Shown: one piece after another, positions 21,584 to 31,989 of the stretch
Layout: the number at the start of each line of letters is the position of its first letter
How positions within the stretch are numbered: position 1 is the first letter of the stretch
Source: Reticulitermes speratus
Taxonomy: Eukaryota > Arthropoda > Insecta > Blattodea > Rhinotermitidae
Assembly (NCBI GenBank): GCA_021186555.1
Contig: JAJKFL010000006.1
Coordinates: 45,332,138-45,396,137, forward strand
Length of the DNA: 64,000 nucleotides
Direction: 5' to 3'
The notes under the pieces: generated by a model
Told to the model about the DNA's origin: nothing
Seen by the model: the letters and a program-made list of their open reading frames with translations, nothing else
Database searches by the model: none
Program-made: the position numbers and the translations under genes

Positions 21584-22030
21584 AGTGCTTTTCAACATGG
21601 TTGCATGTACTCCATGGGGCATGCCACATGACAAATTTATCTTAATTTTACTGCGAAATTGAAACGATTATTGATGTCTTTCCCTTTGATTTTGTAAGTG
21701 TGCTTTCGAAAGGTATAATTGTCCCTGTCCATGCCATGGAGGTGTATAGAGGGAATACAGGTTAGTTGTACTCATTCTTAACCTTGGTCCCAGGTGGAGA
21801 CAAGTGGTTTTTCATGTCCAGGCTGCTTTACCTCCAGGGAAAGAACTTCTAGTATTTGTTGAATAGGCAGTTGGCTGGGCCCCACAGCCAGCTTGGGCTT
21901 TGTGTAGAAGAGAAAAGTCTCTTGCCCATGTTGGGACTCGAACCCCAGACCGCCCAGCCCATAGCCTAGTCACTGTGCTAACTGAGCTATCCTGGTTCTT
22001 ATTGTATGCCCCATGTAGCACTTGGAGCAT
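21584..22030. mobile_element. Probable hAT-type remnant containing a SINE
   Basis: CAGTGCTTTTCAACATGG at the left has the form of a hAT terminus. CATGGGGCATGCCAC near it is echoed, inverted, by TATGCCCCATGTAGC near 22005. The SINE at 21781–21996 lies between. The right terminus is poorly defined. Confidence 0.35.
21781..21996 (-). mobile_element. tRNA-derived SINE, diverged family B type
   Basis: The minus strand begins CCAGGATAGCTCAGTTAGCA, a well-preserved A box, then GGGGTTCGAGTCCC as B box 45 bases later, followed by a body with GAGGTAAAGCAGCC. The tRNA-like head is strong but has no acceptor stem closure, and it leads into SINE body. Confidence 0.7.
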
Positions 22031-22589
22031 GGAGAGTGCAATATTTGTACAGGCGAGTAACACGGGGAGCATTGTGACACTGTGTAGTGTACAGAGTGAA
22101 TATGAAGACTGCTGAGGCATGAAAAATATTAGGAGAGTCTCTGTCCTCCATTTATTGTGCGTAGTTTTGGAAATGAAGAATTGCCTAATACGGCGATGAA
22201 TGTTCTCTCTTTAAAGTACCAACTTCAGTAATTCTGATCTTTACTTAATTTTTTTTTTTATTTACAAATCCCGCTAGTGTTATGACTGATATTAGAGCTA
22301 TTAAAATATCAAAAGTCAGTAAAGACACATTCTACCTGTCATTACTGTCAGGTTTTCTTAAAATAGACCGTAGAGAAAGGGGAGATTGTTTTTATATGAC
22401 ACTTTTATGTATGTGTGTATATATACATATATTGCTTGTGACTAATTTTGAGTTGTGAACTGCACTGACTCGCTGTAACAATCACTTTATGAATTCATCA
22501 GTTACCCATTAGTGTGAGAGAGAAGTATTGTATTTAACAATTCTGTCAGTTGGTAAATGTTGGTGGTAGATGAATGAAATATGAGTATG

Positions 22590-22680
22590 GATCAGTGGTG
22601 GAATGGGAAAACTGAAGTATTGAGGAAAACCTGCCCAAATGTCACTTTATCCATCACAAATCCCACATGGAAACTAAAAT
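22590..22680 (-). mobile_element. Fragment of SINE family D
   Basis: GGTGGAATGGGAAAACTGAA through CACAAATCCCACATGG matches the body of the minus-strand copy at 50940–51000. The head is absent. Confidence 0.55.
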
Positions 22681-23404
22681 GTTGACTACACAAATTATTC
22701 CCTACTTCTTTACTGTGCCTGCTGAAGGATCTCTGAAATTTTCTGGGGTTGAATATTGTGTTTATATTAATTTGTTATTGGGTTTTGTTGTCTGTGATGC
22801 TTTTGACCTTGCTGACCCCTGTTTACATGACAGGGGTCAATGACTCCTTTTCTTAGATGTGGTGGTCCATAGGACTGGATTCCATTTACTCCCAATGATA
22901 AAGTTGCTTTTTGACAGTGACAGACATAATATAGTGTTCCATGAATTGTGAATAAACAGACAGTTCAGAGAAGCTGTTGAACCAGAAAGTTTGTTAATGG
23001 AGAGCAGGCTGCTGCTGAGAAGTAACTGCACTTGGTCATGACACAGTGTTGGAATGTAGCCAACATACAGTGCAGCAGCAGTGATGCAGGCTCTGACCTT
23101 GAGTCAGGATGCATGCACACTGCAGGAGGAGATTGCTGAGAGGAAAGGGTGTGAAACTTGGTTTCCTGACACTAAGGGAAGGTCTTAGACTGAGTATGCT
23201 TGAGAACAGGGTCATGAGGACTTATATATGTATGGTTAATTTAACAGTGCTGTCAGGTGCTCAGACTAGATAGCGTTGAATGAATAGGACTGTCAGTGGC
23301 TAAATGCAAATGAGCAGATAGCTTGTAAGAAAGTACTTAATTGTACTAAGGTGACAGAAGTGGGAAGTGTAGGGAAGTGTCAAATGAAATATAAGTAAGC
23401 AAGG

Positions 23405-23697
23405 TAAAGCAATCCCATTACAGGCCTGGACAGGCCCTTAGGGTTCCAGGAGGTTGAGGCTCACAGATTTATAGACAATCGGCACATGAAGATGGTAAGG
23501 TTGTCAGCCCTACACACCGGCCGCCTGTATTCCTGGTACTCATTTCTGTTAGAGGCTGAGTCGACCCCAGGGTCATAGTGCAACTGAAAGGATTATGCCA
23601 AAGAAAAATTCCAATGACACCATCGGGAATCGAACCCACGACCTTCCAGCTTGTAGCACAGTGCCTCATACAATTGTGCCACCGCGTGCCCCAGTGA
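23405..23697 (-). mobile_element. tRNA-derived SINE, family C
   Basis: The minus strand reads GGGGCACGCGGTGGCACAAT (A-box region) and, 35 bases on, GGTCGTGGGTTCGATTCCCG (B box). The body contains TTTGGCATAATCCTTTCAG and GGCCGGTGTGTAGGGCTGAC. It extends at least to the GGGTTCCAGGAGGTTGAGGC segment near 23440. It is the only copy of this family in the window. Confidence 0.75.
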
Positions 23698-23894
23698 AAT
23701 ATCAGTGGGAAAGACAAAGAAAAAAATAGCACCAGAGGTGAGGAAGATGGAGGAGATCTGTGGTGTAAGGGATTGGAACATGTAGTAAAACACCGTACTG
23801 TATATTATATTGATCACAAGACTTGATCTGTGCTGCAGAAAACAGTCATTACAGGGTGCGTAAGTGATGGTAATTCGACAGATAAATTCTTGAG

Positions 23895-24115
23895 GAGACC
23901 TCTGGAATATTGTGGTACGTTGGTTGGTAGTTGCTTACCGATGTTTTGGGACTGCCTGCTGGTCCCATATTGAAGGGCTAGCAGTCCAAGAATTCATCCA
24001 ATCATCTTGAACTACTTGATCCTGGAAGATGGGACCAATAGGCTGTCCCAAAACATCAGTGAGTAACTACAAACCAATGCCGTGTAACATCACATAAAGA
24101 GCGAGGACTTCAGCT
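23895..24115. repeat. Palindromic element, TGAAGATGG family
   Basis: Left arm TTGGTTGGTAGTTGCTTACC, GATGTTTTGGGAC, TGGTCCCATATTGAAGGG; right arm GAAGATGGGACCAATAGGC, GTCCCAAAACATC, GAGTAACTACAAACCAA, TGTAACATCA. The central stem GGGAC/GTCCC is intact, but the CTGAAGA motif has gained a base (CTGGAAGA) and GAAAC has become AAAAC. Confidence 0.7.
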
Positions 24116-24150
24116 ACAGTGAGGTGGAAGTCTGAAATTTTGCAAATAAA

Positions 24151-24329
24151 TACAGTATAACCCAGATAAGAAGTCCCCGCATAAGAAGTTTTCCCCTGTA
24201 AGAAGTCTGATTTTTAAAGTCCCGAAATCCTGTTGCTTTTAATAAGCTTCCATCTTAATAAGTTTTCCCGCTTAAGGTGTCCCTAATCCTCTGGTCCCTT
24301 GAAAGACTTTTTAACAGGGTTTTACTGTA
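24151..24329. mobile_element. Tigger-type MITE (179 bp)
   Basis: TACAGTATAACCCAGATAAG at the left and AACAGGGTTTTACTGTA at the right form an imperfect TIR with TA ends. The interior repeats AAGAAGT and TAAGTTTTCCC motifs. Similar size and TIR type to 6964–7139 and 32056–32234, but a distinct subfamily. Confidence 0.7.
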
Positions 24330-24394
24330 CTTGTTTAGTAAATTGAAAAAGGTGTTGAAGGAAGTGGCTGTGGCTTAGTTCAAGTCAGCCATGT

Positions 24395-24925
24395 GGAATA
24401 TGCCTGGAGAGACAGAATAAAACCATGAAAACCCTAATGTTTGTTGTGGCTGAAATTCAGACTTTGCAAGTACAACTCAGACACGTTATTGCTTGAACCA
24501 GCTTGCTCAGCCAGGGTGGAGAAGAGAATATTTGAAACTGAGAGGAAGGCAGTGACAGTGGGCTGCAGGAACTTCAAGAATTGTACCGTCTTATCACCGA
24601 GTGGTATTAGAACGGTCAAATACAGAGGGATGAGATGGATGGGGCATGTGGCATGCATGGGTGAAAAGAGGCATGCATGTGTCAAGTTTTGATGGGAAAC
24701 CCTGAAGGAAACACACCACTCAGAAGATCTGGGCGTAGATGGGAGGATATTACTATATATTTTCAAAAAATTGGATTGATGTATGTGGACTGGAGGTATC
24801 TGGTTCTGTGTAGGAACCAATTGCAGGCTTTTGTGAACATGGTTATGAAGCTTTGGGTTCTGTAAAATGCAGGAAATCATTTGACTTGTTCACCAGCTGT
24901 TAGCTTCTCAATAAGGACTGCATTC
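24395..24925 (+). mobile_element. Non-LTR retrotransposon 3' end (RTE-like, family 1), 5'-truncated
   Basis: A continuous frame reads RVEKRIFETERKAVTVGC and KYRGMRWMGHVACMGEKRHA. After frameshifts come KPEG-like and GRRWED stretches and the GFCKM / GNFL tail. The RMRWxGHVARMGE wording is typical of the region after the reverse transcriptase of insect RTE-like elements. Several frameshifts mark it as dead. Confidence 0.7.
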
Positions 24926-25199
24926 CATGGCTGGTAGATGTAGAGGATGATGCACAACAGCTGAAAGTGAAGAGATGGGACAAAAGGGGAAATGATAGAG
25001 AAGAATTAGCATCTCTCATAAATGGGCCCAGGGTACCGGTACTCAGGAGACAGTAGAATCATGGAGTGTGTAGTAAGTTCTTTGATGTTTGTCTTCAGGT
25101 TCACTGCTTGGAGATATAAATCTAGTTTTGACAGAGCTGATCAACAGCAGAGAAGTATTTATGTGTAATTAATTATATTATCCATTTTATTCCTTCAGC

Positions 25200-25393
25200 T
25201 CCTTACCATATAATGTTGGGTGACCAAGTCAAGGAGGGTAAGATTGACAGGGCATGTGGCACGTGTGGGTGAGAAGTAAAATTTGTGCAGGGTTTTGTTG
25301 GGGACGCCTGAAGGAAAGACTTAAGTGCAGATGGTAGGATAATATTAAAATTGACGTTAAAGGAATAGGATGGGAGGGTGTAGACTGGATTAA
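25200..25393 (+). mobile_element. Non-LTR retrotransposon (family 1), left half of an interrupted copy
   Basis: Contains GACAGGGCATGTGGCACGTG (GHVARVGE in one frame), GACGCCTGAAGG, and GGGAGGGTGTAGACTGGATT, which parallel 38520–38690. The match stops at CTGGATT and resumes at 26313, after a ~920-base insertion. Confidence 0.65.
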
Positions 25394-25435
25394 TTTTTTA
25401 TTATTTTATTATTATTATTATTTACTGCAATTGGG

Positions 25436-26071
25436 TTTTCACCCGGTGGCAGTAGTCCTTACACTAGTACACACAATACAAATGTTTTCACCCGGTGGCA
25501 GTAGTCCTTACACTAGTACACACAATACAAATGTTTTCACCCGGTGGCAGTAGTCCTTACACTAGTACACACAATACAAATGTTTTCACCCGGTGGCAGT
25601 AGTCCTTACACTAGTACACACAATACAAATGTTTTCACCCGGTGGCAGTAGTCCTTACACTAGTACACACAATACAAATGTTTTCACCCGGTGGCAGTAG
25701 TCCTTACACTAGTACACACAATACAAATGTTTTCACCCGGTGGCAGTAGTCCTTACACTAGTACACACAATACAAATGTTTTCACCCGGTGGCAGCAGTC
25801 CTTACACTAGTACACACAATACAAATGTTTTCACCCGGTGGCAGTAGTCCTTACATTAGTACACACAATACAAATGTTTTCACCCGGTGGCAGTAGTCCT
25901 TACACTAGTACACACAATACAAATGTTTTCACCCGGTGGCAGTAGTCCTTACACTAGTACACACAATACAAATGTTTTCACCCGGTGGCAGTAGTCCTTA
26001 CACTAGTACACACAATACAAATGTTTTCACCCGTGGCAGTAGTCCTTACACTAGTACACACAATACAAATG
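25436..26071. repeat. 49-bp minisatellite, 13 copies
   Basis: Unit TTTTCACCCGGTGGCAGTAG, TCCTTACACTAGTACACACA, ATACAAATG. The copies are almost identical; I see only a GCAGCAG variant, a CATTAG variant and one lost G in the last unit. Homogeneity points to recent expansion or gene conversion. Confidence 0.95.
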
Positions 26072-26178
26072 GACATATAATATACATAAAAATAACAATA
26101 CAATACAAACTATACACAATTACAAAACAAAATACATACAGTAAATACAAGTACACACATTAGAACACCTCACACACA

Positions 26179-26311
26179 TTACAAAAACATCCACACCTTA
26201 CAAAAGCATCCACACCTTACAAAAGCATCCACACCTTACAAAAGCATCCACACCTTACAAAAACATCCACACCTTACAAAAGCATCCACACCTTACAAAA
26301 GCATCCACACT
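26179..26311. repeat. 19-bp minisatellite, 7 copies
   Basis: Unit TTACAAAAGCATCCACACC, with AAAAAC variants in the first and fifth copies. It follows an A-rich stretch and directly abuts the point where the host retrotransposon resumes. Confidence 0.9.
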
Positions 26312-26312
26312 T

Positions 26313-26450
26313 AGGCTCAGTATAAGGAAAAGCGGTGGGCTGTTGTGAACTTGGTAATGAACCTTCTGGTTCTACACAATGCAGGGAATTTCTTGATGAG
26401 CGGAGGAACTGTTAGCTTCTCACCAAGGACTCCGTTCCATAGAGTTATTA
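26313..26450 (+). mobile_element. Non-LTR retrotransposon (family 1), right half of the interrupted copy
   Basis: AGGCTCAGTATAAGGAAAAG then GGGCTGTTGTGAACTTGG continues exactly where 25393 left off when compared with 38690–38760. It ends with TTAGCTTCTCACCAAGGAC and CCATAGAG, as in the copy at 1–120. Confidence 0.7.
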
Positions 26451-26691
26451 TTATTGTTACAAGCATATTAATGTACCTCGCTGCATGACAGATTCTTGAT
26501 ATTATTACTGTATTAATGTGGTTGTAGATCTGTAGAAATTGGATTGAGTGAATGGTTGTATAGCCAGGGAAACTCTTTGTCATTGTGTTTGCAGGCTGTA
26601 AGCTATTCACCAAGTGACCTGTGACCTCTAGCATTAGGAGGTCTCCCTGCACATAGTAACATGCGACAAGAAGACTGAAGCACCTGCGTGT

Positions 26692-26746
26692 ATGATGGAC
26701 ACATCACTGCTGGTGTTCCTACTGGTCATAGTTCATCATGCTCAAG
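26692..26746 (+). CDS. wit: BMP/TGF-beta type II receptor (wit/BMPR2-like), exon 1: signal peptide
   Basis: ATG at 26692, with a second in-frame ATG directly after, then MDTSLLVFLLVIVHHAQG: a short N-region, an eight-to-ten-residue hydrophobic core and a polar end, a classical signal peptide. It ends in phase 1 at donor GTAAAC and joins in frame to the exon at 30498. A plausible acceptor (GTGTTTGCAG) at 26594 would give a 5' leader of 97 bases. The identification rests on the joined ectodomain. Another activin-receptor-type ectodomain protein is the alternative. A type II BMP receptor is a membrane serine/threonine kinase; only its extracellular start is here. Confidence 0.7.
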
Positions 26747-27324
26747 GTAAACTGTTGCCATGATCAGACTGTGTGTTTCTTGAGGTTTTCATAACGTTCT
26801 GTTAGAAGATTGAAAGTCCCCTGGGATCCACCTTCAGCGTACTCACCCTTCTTAGGGTATTAGTCTACCAGCAGAGGCCTGTTCATGTGGGTGAACGGGG
26901 CATGTGTGTAGGGCACAACATTCGAGGGAAAGTATCAAATTAAGAAATTAAAATTGTTTTAATTTCATGGTGTTTCAGCTAGGGCTTGTGTGCCTTTTGA
27001 CTTGGGTGTTGTGCTGGTTTAGCTCTTGCCAAAACAAGACACTTCCATGCCATCTGCTAGAGGCGCTGGCAACATTAGTCCAAATAATTGGTGCCTTACT
27101 GCCTTAGACAGGGTTCGAGCCAGTCTAGTGTGTTCGTGTTTTCTGAAAGACTGTCTCCTGCATCTTGACAGGTTTATGGAGCGATGTCCAGTAACATGTA
27201 CATTAAAAAGTTTAAAGAGGAAATAGGTGATCAGTATTTCCTTGTTCAAGATCTGCTGGGGAGGTGTTGCTGAGTGCATGGTTCAGCTAGGGCATCAGTT
27301 TCTAGTAGTTAGTCTATCGTCACC

Positions 27325-27415
27325 TCTGTAGATGGAGGCAGCAAGCTACTCAGAAACATTGGTAACTGATTAACATTTGGTAAGGTATGATGTCCCAGAA
27401 TACTTTGGAATCTCC
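27325..27415. repeat. Half of a TGAAGATGG-family palindromic element
   Basis: GTAGATGGAGGCAGCAAGC, TCAGAAACATTGGTAACTG, and GATGTCCCAGAATACTT follow the right-arm order (stem, GAAAC, arm, GTnnCCCAGAA). The left arm is not recognisable. Confidence 0.45.
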
Positions 27416-27737
27416 AAGTCCAAGTGTACTTTCCACTGTTTTGTTGAATGGAAAGTCCTGGTACTCAGGTGTGACATAAGGAAGGCTGCACTATTTGACA
27501 AAAATAGACTTCTTGGAAGATTTAATACGTCAGCCAACATATGCACTTAATAAAATACAATTCAAGACAAGTATTAAATTCCTACATGTTTTGGCACTGG
27601 ATATGAATAACGTAAAATTCTTGGAAGATGTCAGTGGCAGGGTCATACTGAAATTAATCTTGCGGAATGAGGCTGTCGACTGGATTGGACTGCTTCAGGA
27701 TAGTGTAACAAAAAGAGAATACTGCTTTGTGTGATTT

Positions 27738-27898
27738 CAGGCTTCCACCACGAGATCTTTGCTCTTCTGGGGTGTTAAGAAGCTTTGATTGGTAGTTAGT
27801 CATCGACATTTGAGGATAACCTATCGGTTGCAAAATGTCCGTAACTAACTTCCAGTCAATGCTGTGTAACATCGCAGAAGAGTGAAGATCTCAGAGTA
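27738..27898. repeat. Palindromic element, TGAAGATGG family
   Basis: TTTCAGGCTTCCACCACGAG, ATCTTTGCTCTTCTGGGGTG and TTGGTAGTTAGTCATCGACA pair with TGTCCGTAACTAACTTCCAG, GCTGTGTAACATCGCAGAAG and AGTGAAGATCTCAG. The centre has collapsed. The outer arm matches those at 40757, 45188 and 47810. Confidence 0.65.
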
Positions 27899-28300
27899 CT
27901 GCGTAACTACTGAAGAAGAAAGAGTGATGTTTGATATTGCATTTATAAACAGTTGTTTTTAGTTATTGTGTGTTCAAGTTGTGTGTGTCATGATGGAAGC
28001 ATTTAGAGAAGGTTCTATTAACATAGCTGTAGTGACCAGACTAAATAAGGATGGAATAACTGAGGCATCAGAGTTTGACTGCCAGTATTGTCATGCATCT
28101 TTCTCTTCTCGTATCTGGGCCCATCCTGCCTCCTGTCCAGTCGGTACTGGGACCCTTTCCCATGGGTCAAAGGACGTGGGATGTGAAACTACTTCACCTC
28201 CATCTGGGGTTGAGGTGACGTGCGTATGAAGCTGTCCCACCGCTCCTCCATATGTCTTGAAGGCATGTTGCTTTAATGAAGCATGGGAACACTTTTAATT

Positions 28301-28385
28301 TTTGAGGATCTGTGTCTTCTGGGATGTAATACTGTTTGCTAGGCTGGTGTTTCCTGATGTTTTGCAGGGACATAGTGCTTTCAAA
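28301..28385. repeat. Left half of a TGAAGATGG-family palindromic element
   Basis: GAGGATCTGTGTCTTCTGGG, ATGTAATACTGTTTGCTAGG and GATGTTTTGCAGGGACATAG follow the left-arm order seen at 23895. No right arm. Confidence 0.4.
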
Positions 28386-28460
28386 ACAATGGGGGAATAC
28401 CAAACGACAAGACTGGATCCTCAGATATGCTACTGTGGAAACCTCACACATCTAATGAAC

Positions 28461-28592
28461 TTTTTTTTTTGGAAATGCCTCGACAGCCCCCAGGGGGTCT
28501 AGGCCACCTCATTGTTCGAGGCTTCACGATCACACTTTTAGACACACCACACTCGGTAGGACTCTTCTGGACGAGTGACCAGCTCGTCGTAG
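28461..28592 (-). mobile_element. SINE family A, 3' portion
   Basis: After a run of Ts (the inverted A tail), CCTCGACAGCCCC, CTAGGCCACCTCATTG and ACACACCACACTCGGTAGGA match the minus-strand SINE at 55185–55270. The tRNA head is missing, consistent with 5' truncation. Confidence 0.7.
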
Positions 28593-29401
28593 TCTAATGA
28601 TCTTTACTTTTTATTAATTTCTGGGGTGCCCAAAATCACCTGAACCCTCATCGTTTGTTGGTAAAATCAAATACCCCCCCTCCCCCCTCTCCCGCACTCT
28701 GTCTCTGAAGTGAAATTCACCCAATCACAGCTGGGTGACAATACACTTTATAGTGTAGGAGCAGGGCCTGTGTTAGTTACCTTTATATGGTCATTGAGGG
28801 TTGGATATGTGGTACAGATGAAGGGAACAAGATGGATGTGCGAACAAGATATGTGATGGAGTGTATTAACAAACCTGAGTATAATATTATAAGAAGTAGT
28901 GAAAAGAACTGACTGATGTGTGCTGTGCTGAAGTCTTCTGTTTGATTAGAGAACACCTAATTTTCATGTTACAAATTGTGTCACCCATATTTTTGCTGTA
29001 ATTTCAGGTGATTGAAACTTGCATAATAATCCAAAATAATTTAACGAGATGGCACATCATGTATTAATTTTTGTTATGAGACAGACGAAAGAATAATTTC
29101 ATTGAACTGAAGCTTTGTGCAGGGATGACAGTATCTGTAGTGCTGGATAACATTGAAGGTTGGGTGTTGATGAGCAGAGATCACTTATAAGTAGAGGCAG
29201 CCTAATGAGAGTTCTGCAGTGTTTTTTTCTTGATACACTGGTATTATAATCACAGCCATACAGTAGAATTTCAAAGTTTATATTTGGGAGTTTGACCATT
29301 CATCGCCATTTATTGTGATACAGTTGGTTCAACCTTTTGTGATTGGTTGTGATTAATCAGGATGAAACCACATGGCTGGCAAGTTGGGTTTCGCTGCTTT
29401 C

Positions 29402-30172
29402 CTGCTTTTGTACATACCACTGTCAGCGCAGTCAAGTTCTGTCTTTTGTACATACCACTGTCAGCGCAGTCAAGTTCTGTCTTTTGTACATACCACTGTC
29501 AGCGCAGTCAAGTTCTGTCTTTTGTACATACCACTGTCAGCGCAGTCAAGTTCTGTCTTTTGTACATACCACTGTCAGCGCAGTCAAGTTCTGTCTTTTG
29601 TACATACCACTGTCAGCGCAGTCAAGTTCTGTCTTTTGTACATACCACTGTCAGCACAGTCAAGTTCTGTCTTTTGTACATACCACTGTCAGCTCAGTCA
29701 AGTTCTGTCTTTTATACATACCACTGTCAGCACAGTCAAGTTCTGTCTTTTGTTCATACCACTGTCAGCGCGGTCAAGTTCTGTCTTTTGTTCATACCAC
29801 TGTCAGCGCGGTCAAGTTCTGTCTTTTGTACATACCACTGTCAGCGCAGTCAAGTTCTGTCTTTTGTACATACCACTGTCAGCTCAGTCAAGTTCTGTCT
29901 TTTATACATACCACTGTCAGCACAGTCAAGTTCTGTCTTTTATACATACCACTGTCAGCACAGTCAAGTTCTGTCTTTTATACATACCACTGTCAGCACA
30001 GTCAAGTTCTGTCTTTTATACATACCACTGTCAGCACAGTCAAGTTCTGTCTTTTATACATACCACTGTCAGCACAGTCAAGTTCTGTCTTTTGTTCATA
30101 CCACTGTCAGCGCGGTCAAGTTCTGTCTTTTGTACATACCACTGTCAGCGCAGTCAAGTTCTGTCTTTTATT
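29402..30172. repeat. 38-bp minisatellite, 20 copies, in receptor intron 1
   Basis: Unit CTTTTGTACATACCACTGTC, AGCGCAGTCAAGTTCTGT. Variants are AGCACAG, AGCTCAG and AGCGCGG in one position and TATACAT and TGTTCAT in another; runs of the same variant sit together (five to six AGCACAG/TATACAT units at ~29910–30080), showing segmental duplication. Since 38 is not a multiple of three and no stop occurs in the unit, all three plus frames are open; these are not genes. Confidence 0.95.
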
Positions 30173-30497
30173 AAGTGAGATCAGTTGTATTCGTGCACCA
30201 CGATTGTTGTACAAGTTGCTGTTTCTATTTTTATTGAAATAAATGTTCATGTTTTTTATGCTTTTTAGGTTATTTTATATTCTTGTTACCGATATATCAT
30301 AAGTTCCTGGAACCAAATAGTTGTTTTTACGATGAAACTGAATTCCGTTATGTTCATGATTCCAAGGTTTCTGATGGTTTGTTGGTCCCAGTAAGGCACA
30401 AACTCTGAGACTGTGCTGTGTGGCTTATGAATTGTGTCAGTGTTGGCATTCATCAGTACGAGTTTCTCTGATAGAAGTGTATCTCTACATTGTGCAG

Positions 30498-30619
30498 GAT
30501 CGCAAATGTCAGACAGCACAAGGGTATGTGCTTACATGTACAAGACAGTAGAGCATCTGTCCATCCACAATGCGGATGACGACGAGAGCTCAGAGGACTA
30601 TGGGGCCGCCGATGTACAG
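30498..30619 (+). CDS. wit: BMP/TGF-beta type II receptor (wit/BMPR2-like), exon 2: start of ectodomain
   Basis: 122 bases between TTGTGCAG and GTAAAT. Entered in phase 1 and left in phase 0, it gives GSQMSDSTRVCAYMYKTVEH and then an acidic stretch NADDDESSEDYGAADVQ. The CAYM cysteine corresponds to the first cysteine of the activin-receptor ectodomain (in BMPR2, CAF or CAY follows the signal peptide). The acidic insert is longer than I recall in vertebrates, which is common in insect Wit proteins. Confidence 0.7.
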
Positions 30620-30958
30620 GTAAATGTCTTGCAGTAGTGAAGTGATACAGGAGCGACTGTGGAGGTTGGATGACAACGGGAAATGTAGGATGTGTACTGT
30701 GACAGTGACAGGAACTTTATGTGCAATATGGCATGCTGGAAATGGACTGACTTCTTGGTAACATTTACAGTACATATTTCAGAGGAGACAGAAGAAATAC
30801 AGCACTGCAGGGGGCAGTCCTTTTTGGTTCTGACAGTGTATGCTAGATGTGTGCATATAGTACGGGCACTATCTGATTTTTGTAGATGTTATATTCAACA
30901 CAGATTTATATAACTTTACTTTTACATATGTTGGAGTTTGACACAATACCCTCCAAAC

Positions 30959-30979
30959 GTGTGTGTGTGTGTGTGTGTA
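30959..30979. repeat. (GT)n microsatellite
   Basis: About ten GT units in receptor intron 2 (30620–31694). The remainder of that intron shows nothing recognisable. Confidence 0.9.
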
Positions 30980-31694
30980 TAATTATTCACATTATGTGCA
31001 TGTGTACTGTGCATGTTTATTGTTAATCGTATGACTCCGAGCATAATATAATATTTACACTCCTTGAGTGTTTTGTATGTTGTTTATGGAAAAGTATACA
31101 TAAGGTCGAATTTACACGCATCAGGGATTCTATAACCCAGGGTGTGCCTGTGTTTTCCTTGCACTTGGCTATAAAATGAATGCTACACAATGGCTACTGT
31201 TTGTTCGTGATCAATTGCAGTTTCCTTTAGTACATATCTAGATATACAAATGTGTGCATTATATATGTAACTGCCTTTACTGTTTCTATGTATGTGTTGT
31301 ATCAGGTCGTCATAGTATGTCGTTGCCCTTATGTGCAGAAGGTTGACCAGAGTTAACACGCAGTGTGTGTTTAAAATGTCAAAGTCACCTGAAGTTTTCA
31401 CCACTAAGATGCAAGGAAATGGCTGCCATTTAAATTCTTGACACTGTTCAGATTATGCTGGGCATTTAATTCTCATGGGAAAGGGTTAATGAATAATTTT
31501 GAAGAAGTGCAACCCCTTTTGTAAAGTGTGTGACATTGATTATGGACAGGTTAATGTGTTATGAAACTTGATTATAGTCTGAAGGTGGCCATGAGAAAAA
31601 TATGTAGTTTTGACAGAGGTGTGGTCCTTAGAATTAAAAAAGAGTTGTTTTGTGTCTTTGAGTAAAATGTTTGGTGGAATCAATTTGCCCACAG

Positions 31695-31794
31695 GGTAGT
31701 GCCCCAGAGCAACAGGAGAAGTGTAAGAAAGCTTCTAACTTTTGTTATGCCCTGTGGAAGGAGGAGGCAAATGGAACAAGCATCTTGGGGCAGG
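31695..31794 (+). CDS. wit: BMP/TGF-beta type II receptor (wit/BMPR2-like), exon 3: ectodomain middle
   Basis: 100 bases between TTTGCCCACAG and consensus donor GTGAGT, phase 0 to phase 1. It encodes GSAPEQQEKCKKASNFCYAL then WKEEANGTSILGQG. This fits the type II receptor pattern C-x(5)-CYxLW...GQGCW: vertebrate BMPR2 has STCYGLWEKSKG followed by a VKQGCW. The next exon should begin by completing a Gly codon and encode CW. NGT is a potential N-glycosylation site. I did not find the next exon in the remaining 32 kb. Confidence 0.75.
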
Positions 31795-31989
31795 GTGAGT
31801 ACAGCACTGTTCATTGTTTTGTGTAAGGATTGTTCACATAGCAAAGACATGAAAGCAGGAAAGGTGTAGTAAGATGGGAAAGCAGTTTCATTGGACTATC
31901 TTCACCAGACATTTTGGTAAGAATAAGTGAATCTTAGAGCCTTGTAACATTGTACAAAGTTGTGTAAATTGTTATATTTTATAGACTTG

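Larger units (their letters stand above)
25394..26312 (-). mobile_element. Insertion carrying two tandem arrays inside a retrotransposon copy
   Basis: Bounded on the left by an ATT/TTA-rich run (TTATTATTATTATTTACTGC) and on the right by CACACTTAGGCTCAG. Read on the minus strand it ends in a (TAA)n-like tail after CCCAATTGCAGTAAATAATA, as non-LTR elements and SINEs do. It holds the 49-bp array, an A-rich linker (26072–26178) and the 19-bp array. Confidence 0.5.
26747..30497. other. Receptor intron 1
   Basis: 3.75 kb, from GTAAAC to TTGTGCAG. It contains three palindromic-family remnants, a SINE fragment (28461–28592) and the 38-bp minisatellite (29402–30172). No further exon was recognised. 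Confidence 0.65.

Noticed and set aside
21900-21996. tRNA-like sequence with A and B boxes (also at 2353, 23600, 39370, 50338, 51000, 55360)
   Set aside because: Each continues into a shared SINE body and lacks proper acceptor and anticodon stems, so they are SINE heads rather than tRNA genes.
25436-26071. Possible CRISPR-like regular repeat array
   Set aside because: The repeats are contiguous with no unique spacers, in a eukaryotic context; same for the other arrays.
29343-30242. Three overlapping frames of ~270–299 codons
   Set aside because: All are the 38-bp minisatellite read in three phases.
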